DNA of 64,000 bases, taken from the NCBI GenBank assembly GCA_044224905.1, contig JBGAJN010000004.1, positions 310,001 through 374,000 on the forward strand, read 5' to 3'. Positions 52,460-61,899 of this stretch are shown piece after piece. Each line of letters starts with the position of its first letter. The stretch's first letter is position 1. Under the pieces are notes generated by a model, which saw only the letters and a list, made by a program, of their open reading frames with translations, had not been told where the DNA came from and did not search any database. Made by a program: the position numbers and the translations under genes. This DNA is from JBGAJN01 sp044224905. Lineage in GTDB: Bacteria > Verrucomicrobiota > Verrucomicrobiia > Limisphaerales > JBGAJN01.

Positions 52460-54106
52460 ATGGCAGTTCATCCTCTCGCCGGCAAACCGGCACCGAAAGA
52501 TTTGTTGATCGACGTCACGAAGCTTGAGCGCGATTACCTCGAGCGCCAGCCCGACGTATCGAAGCCCACGCAGATGGTCAGCTTCGGCACCAGCGGTCAT
52601 CGCGGCAACACCGCCGACTCGACCTTCACCGAGGCGCACATTCTCGCGATCACGCAGGCGATCTGCGATTACCGCCGCGAGAAGGGTTACACCGGTCCGG
52701 TGTTTCTCGGCAAAGACACGCACGCGCTTTCGTCGCCCGCGCAACGCACCGCGCTCGAAGTGCTCGCGGCAAATTCCATCGACGCCGTCATTCAACGCGA
52801 CGACGGTTTCGCGCCCACGCCCGTCATCTCGTGGTCGATCCTCACGCACAATCGCGGTCGCACGAGCGGTCTGGCCGACGGCATCGTGATCACGCCGTCG
52901 CACAATCCGCCAGCCGACGGTGGTTTCAAATACAACCCGCCGAACGGCGGTCCGGCGGACACGGACGTGACCGGTTGGATTCAAGATCGCGCCAACGCGC
53001 TCCTGCGCGGCGGCAACAAAGACGTGAAGCGCGTCCCCTATTCCACCGCGCTCAAAGCGTCCACGACCCGGCAGCGTGATTACGTGAGGCCGTTCGTGAA
53101 CGACCTCGGCAGCGTGATTGATCTCGAAGTGATTCGCGGCGCGAAGCTCAAGCTCGGCGTCGATCCGCTTGGCGGCGCGAGCGCGGGCTACTGGGGGCCG
53201 ATCGCGGAACGCTACGGACTCGACCTCACGGTGGTGAACAAAGCCATCGATCCGACATTCAGTTTCATGACGCTCGATCACGACGGCAAGATCCGCATGG
53301 ATTGCTCGAGCCCATACGCGATGGCGAGCCTCGTGAAGTTGAAGGATCAATATCGCGTCGCGTTCGGCAACGATCCCGACGCCGATCGTCATGGCATCGT
53401 CACGCCGTCGGCGGGGTTGATGAACCCGAACCATTATCTCGCGGTGGCGATTCGTTATCTCCTTACGCATCGGCCCAAGTGGTCGCCGAGTTCGATGGTC
53501 GGCAAGACGCTCGTCAGCAGCAGCATTATTGATCGCGTGGTCGCGAGCCTTGGTCGCAAGCTTTGCGAAGTGCCGGTCGGCTTCAAATATTTCGCGCAAG
53601 GTTTGTTCGATGGCTCGATGTGTTTCGGCGGTGAAGAAAGCGCCGGCGCGAGCTTCCTCCGTCGCGACGGTACCGTGTGGAGTACGGACAAGGACGGCTT
53701 GCTGCTCAACTTGCTCGCGGCCGAGATCACGGCGGTCACAGGCAAGGAACCCGGCGAACACTATCGCGAACTCACCGCGCAGTTCGGCGCGCCGGCCTAT
53801 ACGCGCATCGACGCCCCCGCGACGCCGGAACAAAAGGCGGCGTTCAAAAAACTTTCCCGCGAGAAAGTCACCGCGACCGAACTCGCCGGCGAAAAAATCA
53901 CCGCGAAGTTGACCAACGCGCCCGGCAACAACGCGCCGGTCGGCGGGCTCAAAGTTGTAACGGACAACGGCTGGTTCGCCGCACGCCCGTCCGGCACGGA
54001 GAATCTCTACAAGATTTACGCGGAAAGCTTCAAAGGCGACGCCCATCTCAAAACGATCGTGAGCCAGGCACAGGAAATCGTGACCAATGCTCTCGGCGGC
54101 AAGTAA
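52460..54106 (+). CDS. pgm: Phosphoglucomutase, alpha-D-glucose specific
   Basis: 548 residues, close to the 546 of Escherichia coli Pgm. It interconverts glucose 1-phosphate and glucose 6-phosphate, linking glycolysis with glycogen and cell-wall sugar nucleotides. Seen are VSFGTSGHRGNTADSTFTEA, the phosphoserine loop ITPSHNPPADGGFKYNPPNG, the metal loop FGNDPDADRHGIV, the sugar-binding FGGEESAGASFLR and the phosphate-binding AARPSGTENLYKIYAESF. The start is ATG 52460, with the ATG close behind a divergent sulfatase. It is 12 bp before pgi, so the two are an operon. Confidence 0.97.
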   Translation: MAVHPLAGKPAPKDLLIDVTKLERDYLERQPDVSKPTQMVSFGTSGHRGNTADSTFTEAHILAITQAICDYRREKGYTGPVFLGKDTHALSSPAQRTALEVLAANSIDAVIQRDDGFAPTPVISWSILTHNRGRTSGLADGIVITPSHNPPADGGFKYNPPNGGPADTDVTGWIQDRANALLRGGNKDVKRVPYSTALKASTTRQRDYVRPFVNDLGSVIDLEVIRGAKLKLGVDPLGGASAGYWGPIAERYGLDLTVVNKAIDPTFSFMTLDHDGKIRMDCSSPYAMASLVKLKDQYRVAFGNDPDADRHGIVTPSAGLMNPNHYLAVAIRYLLTHRPKWSPSSMVGKTLVSSSIIDRVVASLGRKLCEVPVGFKYFAQGLFDGSMCFGGEESAGASFLRRDGTVWSTDKDGLLLNLLAAEITAVTGKEPGEHYRELTAQFGAPAYTRIDAPATPEQKAAFKKLSREKVTATELAGEKITAKLTNAPGNNAPVGGLKVVTDNGWFAARPSGTENLYKIYAESFKGDAHLKTIVSQAQEIVTNALGGK

Positions 54107-54118
54107 CCACTCCCTCCC

Positions 54119-55693
54119 ATGAACTCCACTCAACTCTGGCAGCGTTACCAAAAATATCTGTGCGCCGTACCCGCGCTCGACCTCACGCTGGACATCAGCC
54201 GGATGCACTTCGACGACTCGTTCTTCGATCAGCTCGCGCCCGCGATGAATCGTGCCTACGTCGCGATGGAGGAATTGGAAAAAGGCGCCATCGCGAATCC
54301 CGACGAAAAGCGCATGGTCGGCCACTACTGGCTACGCGCGCCGCAACTCGCGCCCACAAAGGACATCGCCGCGGAGATTTCCGCGAGCGTGAAAGCGGTG
54401 ACGCAGTTCGCCGCCGAGGTTCACAGCGGGAAGATCAAACCACCCGGCGCGGCGAAGTTCACGCGTGTCTTGTCCATCGGCATCGGCGGCTCCGCGCTGG
54501 GGCCGATGTTCGTTGCGGATGCGCTTGGTCATCCGGCAACGGATAAGATGCAGGTGCTCTTCATTGACAATACCGATCCCGACGGGATCGCGCGCACGCT
54601 CGCGAGCCTGGCCGGCAAGCTCGGCGAAACGCTCGTCATCGTCACCAGCAAGAGCGGTGGCACGCCGGAAACCCGCAACGGCATGGTCGTCGTCGCGGCG
54701 GCATATCGCGCGGCGGGGTTGGATTTCGCGAAGCACACGGTCGCGATCACGATGCCCGGCTCCGCGATGGACAAACACGCGGCGAAGGAAAACTGGCTGA
54801 CGCGCTTCGTGATGTTCGATTGGGTCGGCGGTCGCACCAGCGAACTTTCCGCCGTCGGCTTGCTCCCCGCCGCGTTGCAAGGGATCGACATCGCTGCATT
54901 GCTCGCCGGCGCCGCGAAGTGCGACGAGGCAACTCGTTCGCGCGACACGTTGAAAAACCCCGCCGCGCTGCTCGCTTTGATGTGGTATCAGGCCACCGCC
55001 GCGAAGGGCGCGAAGGACATGGTGATGTTGCCCTACAAGGATCGCCTGCTCCTCTTCAGCCGCTATCTCCAACAGCTCGTGATGGAATCGCTCGGCAAGC
55101 GGCTCGATCTGAATGGCCAGCGCGTCGATCAAGGCATCAGCGTTTACGGCAACAAAGGCTCCACCGACCAGCACGCCTACGTGCAGCAGCTCCGAGACGG
55201 CGTGAACAATTTCTTCATCACCTTCCTCCGCGTGCTCGAAGCCGGCCACGATTCAGTGCAAGTGGAACCCGGCGCCACGTCGGGTGACTTCCTCCATGGC
55301 TTTCTGCTCGGCACCCGCGAGGCGTTGTTCGGCAACGACCGTCAATCCATGACCATCACCGTTCGCCGCGTAGATGCGCCAACGGTCGGCGGCTTGATCG
55401 CTCTCTTCGAACGCGCGGTCGGCTTCTACGCCACGCTGATCAACATCAACGCGTATCATCAACCCGGCGTCGAAGCCGGCAAGAAGGCCGCCGCCGTCGT
55501 GCTCGATCTGCAACACAAGATCGTGGCCGCATTGTCCGCGACGCCGCAAACGGCCGATCAGATCGCGCAAGGGATCGGAGCCGCTGATTCCGCGGAAACG
55601 ATCTATCTATTGCTCGAACATCTCGCCGCTAACGGTCGCGCCAAACTCGCGCGCGCGGCGGGACCGGCCGGGAGCACTTACGCAAAAGTTTAA
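54119..55693 (+). CDS. pgi: Glucose-6-phosphate isomerase with C-terminal extension
   Basis: 524 residues. It interconverts glucose 6-phosphate and fructose 6-phosphate. Family blocks are SIGIGGSALGPMFVADALGH, VTSKSGGTPETRNGMVVVAA, PYKDRLLLFSRYLQQLVMES, GNKGSTDQHAYVQQLRDGVN with the catalytic glutamine/histidine region, and ERAVGFYATLININAYHQPG with the active-site histidine. From about residue 455 a tail of 70 residues follows (LDLQHKIVAALSATPQTADQ, IYLLLEHLAANGRAKLARAA), predicted to be a small winged-helix-like unit. This is the form found in plants, cyanobacteria and some other bacteria. It is cotranscribed with pgm. Confidence 0.96.
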   Translation: MNSTQLWQRYQKYLCAVPALDLTLDISRMHFDDSFFDQLAPAMNRAYVAMEELEKGAIANPDEKRMVGHYWLRAPQLAPTKDIAAEISASVKAVTQFAAEVHSGKIKPPGAAKFTRVLSIGIGGSALGPMFVADALGHPATDKMQVLFIDNTDPDGIARTLASLAGKLGETLVIVTSKSGGTPETRNGMVVVAAAYRAAGLDFAKHTVAITMPGSAMDKHAAKENWLTRFVMFDWVGGRTSELSAVGLLPAALQGIDIAALLAGAAKCDEATRSRDTLKNPAALLALMWYQATAAKGAKDMVMLPYKDRLLLFSRYLQQLVMESLGKRLDLNGQRVDQGISVYGNKGSTDQHAYVQQLRDGVNNFFITFLRVLEAGHDSVQVEPGATSGDFLHGFLLGTREALFGNDRQSMTITVRRVDAPTVGGLIALFERAVGFYATLININAYHQPGVEAGKKAAAVVLDLQHKIVAALSATPQTADQIAQGIGAADSAETIYLLLEHLAANGRAKLARAAGPAGSTYAKV

Positions 55694-55768
55694 TTGGCGC
55701 GAATCGATGACCTGCGGAAATGATTTCCTCATTTCTCCTCTCGCAGCCATGATGCGGCTCATTATCGA

Positions 55769-57742
55769 ATGACCGCATCCACATCCACAACGACGCCCGG
55801 CTGGAAACGTTCCCGTTTCGGCATCGCCAGATTTCAATACATCTCGCTCCTCGTGGCGCAGTTTGCGCTGCGGCTGTGCCTGTTCTTCGCGTTCAAATCC
55901 ACCGGCACGGTCACCGCGTGGGAAGTGATTCAGACCTTCATCCTTGGATTCGTGTTGGACGCGTTCGTCGCGCTGCTGCTCGTGCTGCCGTGGCTCATAT
56001 GGATGTGGATCGTTCCGTTCCGTTGGTTCCGCGCCACGTGGCACCGGATTGTTTTCTCCGCGGCGCTCTGGCTGTTCTGGCTGATCCAAATCTTTCTCGT
56101 GATCGCCGAGTTCTTCTTCTTCGAGGAATTCAAGTCGCGCTTTAACACGGTTTCCGTCGATTACCTGCTCTACCCGCACGAAGTGTTCATCAACATCCGC
56201 GACTCGTATCCCGTGAACTGGGTAGTTGCTGGTTGCGCGCTAATCGCTCTCGCGTGGGTGATCGCGGCGAACAAACTCTTCCGGGAAGTGTGGGCGACGC
56301 CCTCCATGCCCGCTCCTCCACGCGGCGGCAAACTGTTGCTGAGCGCAATTGCGGCCGCCGTGATTGGCGCGTTGATTCTCCCGAACATCACAGCGCGGCG
56401 AAATAGTTTTACCGACGAGCGGCTGTTGAAGGAACTCGCCAACAACGGCTCCATTGCCTTCTTCACCGCAGCGTGGACGCATCACCTCGAGTTCGCCGCG
56501 TTCTACAAAACGATCCCGGGTGACGAAGCCTTCGCCCGCACGCGCAAGATGTTGACGCAACCGGACACCACGTTTGTCGGCGACGTGGATTCGATCCAAC
56601 GCCGTGTCGCCGGCGACGCCAATCGCCCACGCCTCAATGTCGTGCTGTTGCTCGAAGAAAGTCTCGGCTCGGAATTCTGGGGCAGCCTCGGTCGCCCCGG
56701 TCCGACACTCACCCCGGAAATGGACAAGCTCGCGAATGAGGAAGGGATGTTGTTCACCAATATCTACGCGTGCGGTAATCGCACCGTGCGCGGCATGGAA
56801 GGCGTGCTCTCGTCGTTCCCGCCGTTGCCCGGCGACTCGATCGTGAAGCGTGACCGCTCCGAGAATGTCGAAACGATCGCGCGCGTGCTCAAGCGCGACG
56901 GCTACGACACGGTCTTCCTGTACGGCGGACGGGGATTATTCGACGGCATGCGCGCGTTCACGGTGGCGAATGGTTTCGACCGTTTCGTCGAGCAGAAGCA
57001 TTTCGAGAATCCGACCTTCACGACGATCTGGGGCGTGTGCGACGAGGACATCATGAATCGCGCCATCGCAGAGTTCCGCGAGATGCACAAGTCCGGCAAA
57101 CCGTTCTTCGGCACTGTCCTTTCCGTCTCGAACCACAAGCCCTACACGTATCCCAAAGGGCGCATACCGGAAGATCCCGAGCAGAGAATTCGGGAGAATG
57201 CCGTGAAATATTCCGACTACGCGCTCGGGCAGTTCTTCAAGGCCGCGCGGAAGGAAGCATTCTGGACGAACACTATTTTCGCCGTCGTTGCCGATCACGG
57301 CGCGCGCGTTTACGGCAGCCAGAGCATCCCGATCAAGTCCTACGAAATCCCCGTGCTGCTCGCGGGGCCGGCGATCGTGAAATCCCCCGTGCGCATGCCG
57401 CAACTCGGTTCCTCCCTCGACGTCGCGCCCACGTTGCTAGGGCTGATTGGCCGCCCCTACGACACGATGTTTTACGGACGCAACCTTCTTCATTCCGCCG
57501 CGACCAACGCGCAAGCCGTGCTCCATCACAACCGCGACATCGGGCTCTATCGCGATGGCCGGCTCGTAGTTCTCGGCCTGCGACACGATGTGGAATTTTA
57601 TCAGGGCGACCCGAAGAAGGTGGACATGACACGCCTCGCCAAACCAAGCGCAGAAGATTTGGAACAGGAACGCGACACCATCGCGATCTTCCAAACCGCC
57701 GACGAGCTCTACACAAATCGCCGCTACCGCGTGAAGGAGTAG
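55769..57742 (+). CDS. LTA-synthase-like membrane phosphatase/transferase
   Basis: 657 residues. Five membrane helices occupy residues 25-200 and the C-terminal 400 residues are an extracytoplasmic sulfatase-fold domain. The domain has NVVLLLEESLGSEFWGSLGR with the metal-binding glutamate, the nucleophile T339 in ACGNRTVRGMEGVLSSFPPL, FGTVLSVSNHKPYTYPKGRI, and VVADHGARVYGSQSIPIKSY. This is the LtaS/MdoB/OpgB-type arrangement: transferring glycerol phosphate or phosphoethanolamine from a phospholipid to a cell-envelope glycan. A Gram-negative has no lipoteichoic acid, so osmoregulated glucan or lipid A-like targets are more likely. It lies 75 bp after pgi, perhaps in the same unit. Confidence 0.87.
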   Translation: MTASTSTTTPGWKRSRFGIARFQYISLLVAQFALRLCLFFAFKSTGTVTAWEVIQTFILGFVLDAFVALLLVLPWLIWMWIVPFRWFRATWHRIVFSAALWLFWLIQIFLVIAEFFFFEEFKSRFNTVSVDYLLYPHEVFINIRDSYPVNWVVAGCALIALAWVIAANKLFREVWATPSMPAPPRGGKLLLSAIAAAVIGALILPNITARRNSFTDERLLKELANNGSIAFFTAAWTHHLEFAAFYKTIPGDEAFARTRKMLTQPDTTFVGDVDSIQRRVAGDANRPRLNVVLLLEESLGSEFWGSLGRPGPTLTPEMDKLANEEGMLFTNIYACGNRTVRGMEGVLSSFPPLPGDSIVKRDRSENVETIARVLKRDGYDTVFLYGGRGLFDGMRAFTVANGFDRFVEQKHFENPTFTTIWGVCDEDIMNRAIAEFREMHKSGKPFFGTVLSVSNHKPYTYPKGRIPEDPEQRIRENAVKYSDYALGQFFKAARKEAFWTNTIFAVVADHGARVYGSQSIPIKSYEIPVLLAGPAIVKSPVRMPQLGSSLDVAPTLLGLIGRPYDTMFYGRNLLHSAATNAQAVLHHNRDIGLYRDGRLVVLGLRHDVEFYQGDPKKVDMTRLAKPSAEDLEQERDTIAIFQTADELYTNRRYRVKE

Positions 57743-57795
57743 TTGCCGCGGAGCGACCCTTGCCATCACGCCTGACCACTTCTATTGTGCGCGGC

Positions 57796-58182
57796 ATGAA
57801 ATTGCTATCTACACTCATTGCCTGCGCCATCGCGCTCCTCGCCACCGCCAATCTTCACGCCGCCGAAGGGACTGGCAAGAAGTTGCAACATGTGGTCGCC
57901 TTCAAATTCAAGGACGGCACGTCTGACGAGCAGATCAAGAAAGTGGAGGTCGCGTTCAAGGAACTCACGAAGAAAGTTCCCGGCATCGTCGGTTTCGAAT
58001 ACGGCGTGAACAACAGTCCCGAGGGGAAGAACAAGGGTTGCACGCATTGTTTCATTCTGAGCTTCAAGTCGGAGAAGGATCGCGATGGCTATTTGCCGCA
58101 TCCCGCGCACAAGGAGTTCGGCAAGCTCGTCGGCCCCCTGCTCGCGGATGTGTTCGTGCTGGATTTCTGGGCGAAGGAATAG
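57796..58182 (+). CDS. Secreted Dabb (stress-responsive alpha/beta barrel) protein
   Basis: 128 residues from ATG 57796 with a signal peptide (MKLLSTLIACAIALLATANL, ending HAAE). The rest is a single Dabb domain: LQHVVAFKFKDGTSDEQIKK, VPGIVGFEYGVNNSPEGKNK, CTHCFILSFKSEKDRDGYLP and HPAHKEFGKLVGPLLADVFV. These are small dimeric alpha/beta-barrel proteins; most lack a proven reaction. The conserved histidines and the HPAHKEF helix are seen. Export is unusual for the family but common in PVC bacteria. It is 53 bp after the LTA-synthase-like gene. Confidence 0.87.
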   Translation: MKLLSTLIACAIALLATANLHAAEGTGKKLQHVVAFKFKDGTSDEQIKKVEVAFKELTKKVPGIVGFEYGVNNSPEGKNKGCTHCFILSFKSEKDRDGYLPHPAHKEFGKLVGPLLADVFVLDFWAKE

Positions 58183-58260
58183 TGGGCCAGCGGTGGCGGG
58201 GGCGTCCGGTGGACGTTTTAGAAAAACCCATGTTAGCCGATGGTGTAAGCAAGAAATATT

Positions 58261-59724
58261 ATGCCACCGAATGCGCTCGCACAGTTGACCGGTCCCGGGA
58301 AACCTGATGACCTGTTTAAAGGTATGAAGAATAGCGAACTCGGAACTCACCAGAAAGCGCTCCAGATCAACTTGGATCCGACCAAATACGGCACGTTCGC
58401 CGAAATCGGCGCCGGGCAGGAAGTCGCGCGCTGGTTTTTCCGTGTGGGCGGCGCTTCGGGGACCATCGCCAAGACAATGTCCGCTTACGACATGATCGTG
58501 AGCGATGCGATTTACGGGAAGTGCGATCGTTACGTCGGCCGCAATCGCCTCGTGACGATGCTCGATCACGAGTACAAGTTGATGGTCGAACGACTCAACG
58601 AAAAGCGCGGAGCAACGACCCGTTTCTTCGTGTTCGCGGATACGGTGGCGGCGAAGAGTTACACCCGTCGCGACGAAGCGCACGGTTGGTTGGGCATGCG
58701 TTTCCAAACCACTCCCGGCGGAGAGCCTTCCGAGATCATCATCCACGTGCGGTTAATCGATAAGGAGAACATTCAAGAGCAGGAAGCGCTGGGAATTATT
58801 GGCGTGAACCTGATCTACGGCGCGCTTTATCTGCACGAAGACCCTTCGGCGTTGATCGATTCGTTGCTCGATAATCTGACCACGGATCGCATCGAAGTGG
58901 ACATGGCGAAGTTCTCCGGACCGGCGTTCAAGAACGTCGACAACCGCATCATCGCGCTGCAGCTCGTGCAGAAGGGACTCACCAAGGCGGCCATGTTCAA
59001 TTCGCAGGGCGAAGTCATTCAAGCGGCGGACATGCTCTACAAAAAGTCGATCATCGTGGAGCGCGGCAGCTTCCGACCGATTACAAAAACGACGGTCGAC
59101 ATGCTCAATTGCGCGACGGCGCAGTTCGTGCAAGAGCCCAAAGTCCAGAACGAGGAAGTGCTCGTGCTGATGGAAATGACGCTCAAGAATCTCACGGACG
59201 GAGACAAGATTGATCATCAGGACTTTCTCGACCGCGTCGACTGCCTCACGGCGCTCGGCAAGAATGTGTTGATTTCCAACTACCTCGAGTATCACCGCCT
59301 CGCGCAATATCTGTTCCTCTATACAAAGAAGATGATCGGCATCGCAATGGGTGTGCCGAGCTTGAAGGATCTCTTTGACGAAAAATACTACACGGATCTG
59401 GAAGGCGGTATTTTAGAATCACTCGGTCGCCTGTTCAAAAACGATCTCAAGCTCTACGTTTATCCCGTCCAGGAAAAGCAGACCGGCGCGCTCATCACGG
59501 CAGGAAATCTCCGCGTGGCTCCGCACCTCCGCCATCTTTATGCCTACCTCATCGAAAATCGCGTGATCGAAAGTCTCCGCGACATCGACGACAAGTGCCT
59601 CCCGATTTTCTCCCGCGACGTGCTGGCCAAGATCCGCGGCGGCGACGAAACGTGGAAAACGATGGTGCCGAAAGAAGTCGCCCAGCTGATCTCTGAACGG
59701 AAACTGCTCGGCTATCAGGGCTGA
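58261..59724 (+). CDS. Conserved cytoplasmic protein of unknown function
   Basis: 487 residues without signal or membrane segment. The sequence is rich in strongly conserved-looking blocks such as INLDPTKYGTFAEIGAGQEV, ARWFFRVGGASGTIAKTMSA, YDMIVSDAIYGKCDRYVGRN and LRVAPHLRHLYAYLIENRVI. Similar proteins of about 480 residues occur in several bacterial phyla, sometimes mislabelled as nicotinate-nucleotide adenylyltransferase or TonB-dependent receptor. Neither label is supported by what is seen: there is no nucleotidyltransferase HxGH motif and no beta-barrel. An inner ATG at 58324 is a possible alternative start. Function unknown. Confidence 0.7.
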   Translation: MPPNALAQLTGPGKPDDLFKGMKNSELGTHQKALQINLDPTKYGTFAEIGAGQEVARWFFRVGGASGTIAKTMSAYDMIVSDAIYGKCDRYVGRNRLVTMLDHEYKLMVERLNEKRGATTRFFVFADTVAAKSYTRRDEAHGWLGMRFQTTPGGEPSEIIIHVRLIDKENIQEQEALGIIGVNLIYGALYLHEDPSALIDSLLDNLTTDRIEVDMAKFSGPAFKNVDNRIIALQLVQKGLTKAAMFNSQGEVIQAADMLYKKSIIVERGSFRPITKTTVDMLNCATAQFVQEPKVQNEEVLVLMEMTLKNLTDGDKIDHQDFLDRVDCLTALGKNVLISNYLEYHRLAQYLFLYTKKMIGIAMGVPSLKDLFDEKYYTDLEGGILESLGRLFKNDLKLYVYPVQEKQTGALITAGNLRVAPHLRHLYAYLIENRVIESLRDIDDKCLPIFSRDVLAKIRGGDETWKTMVPKEVAQLISERKLLGYQG

Positions 59725-59853
59725 GCCGCCCCGCGTTCAAGCGGGAAGTCAACTGCCTTAGGGCATTATTCAAAGCGCCTTCCGCGTCGCTGCCATCCTT
59801 GTTGAACCGACAAAACTCTTTACACCCCGCACGCCATTCGCAAACTATGGTTT

Positions 59854-61872
59854 GTGCTTTCCAGTTCCACGGACACTCACCGGGCAGGAATCAAACCAGC
59901 CCAGCAAGAATTCGGATTTCGCGCCTCTATTGACTCGGGGGCGGCGATCCGGCGTTCCCAGAATTTTCTTCTGAACGAGCAGAAGCCCGAAGGCTACTGG
60001 ATCGGCGAATTGATGGTCGATTCCACGCTGGTTTCCGACCTCATCGCGTATCATCACTGGAACGGAAAAGTTGATCCCGCGTGGCAGCGCAAAGCGGTCA
60101 ATCACATCCTCTCCATGCAGCTGCCCGACGGCGGCTGGAACATCTACCACGGCGGCCCGTCAGAAGTGAACGCGACGATCAAGGGCTATCTCGCTCTAAA
60201 ACTCGCCGGCATCCCCATCACGGACCGGCGCATGCTCAAAGCCCGCGAGGTGGCGCGCGCGCTCGGCGGCGTGCCGCGGATGAACACGTTCTCCAAGCTC
60301 TACCTCGCCCTGCTCGGGCTGTACTCTTGGAAACACGTCCCGACCATTCCGTGCGAGGTCATCCTCATCGGCAAGTGGTTTCACGTGAATTTCTGGGAGA
60401 TGAGCAATTGGTCGCGCGCCATGCTCGTGCCACTGGCAATTATCAATCACTTCAAGCCGACGCGCCCCGTCAAGGTCACGCTCGACGAGCTCTATCCCGA
60501 CGGTTGCAACGAACGTGATCTCGCCCTCGTGCGCGATCCGAATCCATTCACATGGCGGAATTTCTTCATCAGCCTCGATGGATTGCACAAGTTCGCCGAA
60601 CTCTGGGCCAAAGCCGGCATTCACCCGTTCCGCAAAACCGCACTCAAGCGCGCCGAGCAATGGATGCTCGAACGCTTCGAGGGTTCGGATGGTTTGGCCG
60701 CCATTTTCCCCGGAATCCTCAACTCGCTCATCGCGTTGAAAGCGCTCGGCTATCCGGACGATCATCCGCAAGTGGTGCGCGCTGAAAACGAACTGCGAAA
60801 GCACTCGCACGAGACCGAGACGTCTTACCGCATCGAACCGTGCCTTTCCCCCGTGTGGGACACCGCCATCGTCGCCATCTGCCTCGCCGAGTCCGGCGTG
60901 CCTGCTGATCATCCGAAGATGAAAAAGTGCTGCGAATGGCTGATGACGAAGGAAATCCGTTTCCGCGGCGATTGGAAGTACAAGAATCCCGCGAAGGTTG
61001 AGCCGAGTGGCTGGGTATTCGAATTCGAAAACAAATGGAATCCCGATGTGGACGACACCGCGATGGTGTTGCTCGCGTTGCGCAAGATTCCCACCGACGA
61101 TCCCAAGAAGCGCGACGAGTGCTTCCAACGCGGGCTCAAGTGGATGATGACTTTCCAATGCCGTGACGGCGGCTGGGCCGCATTCGACAAGGACTGCACG
61201 AAGAGCATTCTCGAGAAAGTTCCATTTGCCGATCACAACGCGATGCTCGACCCCGAGTGCGCGGACATCACCGCGCGCATTCTCGAACTGCTCGGCTACG
61301 AAGGTTGGGACTCAAGCCACCCACAGGTAAAACGCGCGCTTCAATACATCCGCGAACAACAGGAAGCCGACGGCTCGTGGTATGGCCGCTGGGGCGTGAA
61401 TTACATTTACGGCACCTGGCAGGTTCTCCGCGGCATGCGCGCGTTGAATCTCGACATGAATCAGCCGTGGCTCAAGAAAGGCGGCGCGTGGCTCGAAAGC
61501 GTCCAGCACGAAGACGGCGGCTGGGGCGAACGTTGCAACACCTACGATGATCCAGTCTTCAAAGGTCAGGGACCAAGCACTGCGTCTCAAACTGCGTGGG
61601 CGGTGATGGGGCTGTGCGCCTTCGACGATCCTTACAATCCCGCGCTGGTTCGCGGCGTGAAGTATTTGATCGATACCCAAAATCCTGATGGATCGTGGAG
61701 CGAAGCCGAGACCACCGGCACCGGTTTCCCGAAAGTGTTCTACTTAAAGTACGACATGTACCGGAACAGCTGGCCGCTGCTGGCGCTCGCCACGTATCGC
61801 AACCTGTTGGAGAAAACCCTCGCGCACAGCAACAACGGCCATGTGAACGGGGAACTCCAACCCGCGCGCTAA
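59854..61872 (+). CDS. shc: Squalene-hopene cyclase
   Basis: 672 residues from a GTG. The enzyme cyclises squalene to hopene and diplopterol at the membrane. The catalytic D398-V-D400-D401-T402-A motif is in NPDVDDTAMVLLAL. Several QW repeats are visible, for example QLPDGGWNIY, QCRDGGWAAF, QEADGSWYGRWGVNYIYGTW and QHEDGGWGERC, each ending G-x-W. Length is normal. It supplies the hopanoid branch, using isoprenoids from the MEP pathway (ispH at 12171). It is followed 27 bp on by a probable hpnG, which confirms the pathway. Confidence 0.96.
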   Translation: MLSSSTDTHRAGIKPAQQEFGFRASIDSGAAIRRSQNFLLNEQKPEGYWIGELMVDSTLVSDLIAYHHWNGKVDPAWQRKAVNHILSMQLPDGGWNIYHGGPSEVNATIKGYLALKLAGIPITDRRMLKAREVARALGGVPRMNTFSKLYLALLGLYSWKHVPTIPCEVILIGKWFHVNFWEMSNWSRAMLVPLAIINHFKPTRPVKVTLDELYPDGCNERDLALVRDPNPFTWRNFFISLDGLHKFAELWAKAGIHPFRKTALKRAEQWMLERFEGSDGLAAIFPGILNSLIALKALGYPDDHPQVVRAENELRKHSHETETSYRIEPCLSPVWDTAIVAICLAESGVPADHPKMKKCCEWLMTKEIRFRGDWKYKNPAKVEPSGWVFEFENKWNPDVDDTAMVLLALRKIPTDDPKKRDECFQRGLKWMMTFQCRDGGWAAFDKDCTKSILEKVPFADHNAMLDPECADITARILELLGYEGWDSSHPQVKRALQYIREQQEADGSWYGRWGVNYIYGTWQVLRGMRALNLDMNQPWLKKGGAWLESVQHEDGGWGERCNTYDDPVFKGQGPSTASQTAWAVMGLCAFDDPYNPALVRGVKYLIDTQNPDGSWSEAETTGTGFPKVFYLKYDMYRNSWPLLALATYRNLLEKTLAHSNNGHVNGELQPAR

Positions 61873-61899
61873 GCCCCTCACGCGCCCAGACCTGTTCGC

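Noticed and set aside
52406..54325. 639-codon open frame on the minus strand
   Set aside because: It is antisense to pgm and the start of pgi, both with complete active sites. The translation is Arg/Ala/Val-rich with no recognisable domain.
58195..58240. Weak terminator (CGTCC-GGT-GGACG then TTTT) before the 487-residue gene
   Set aside because: The stem has only five pairs and a three-base loop, so it is too weak to annotate as a terminator.
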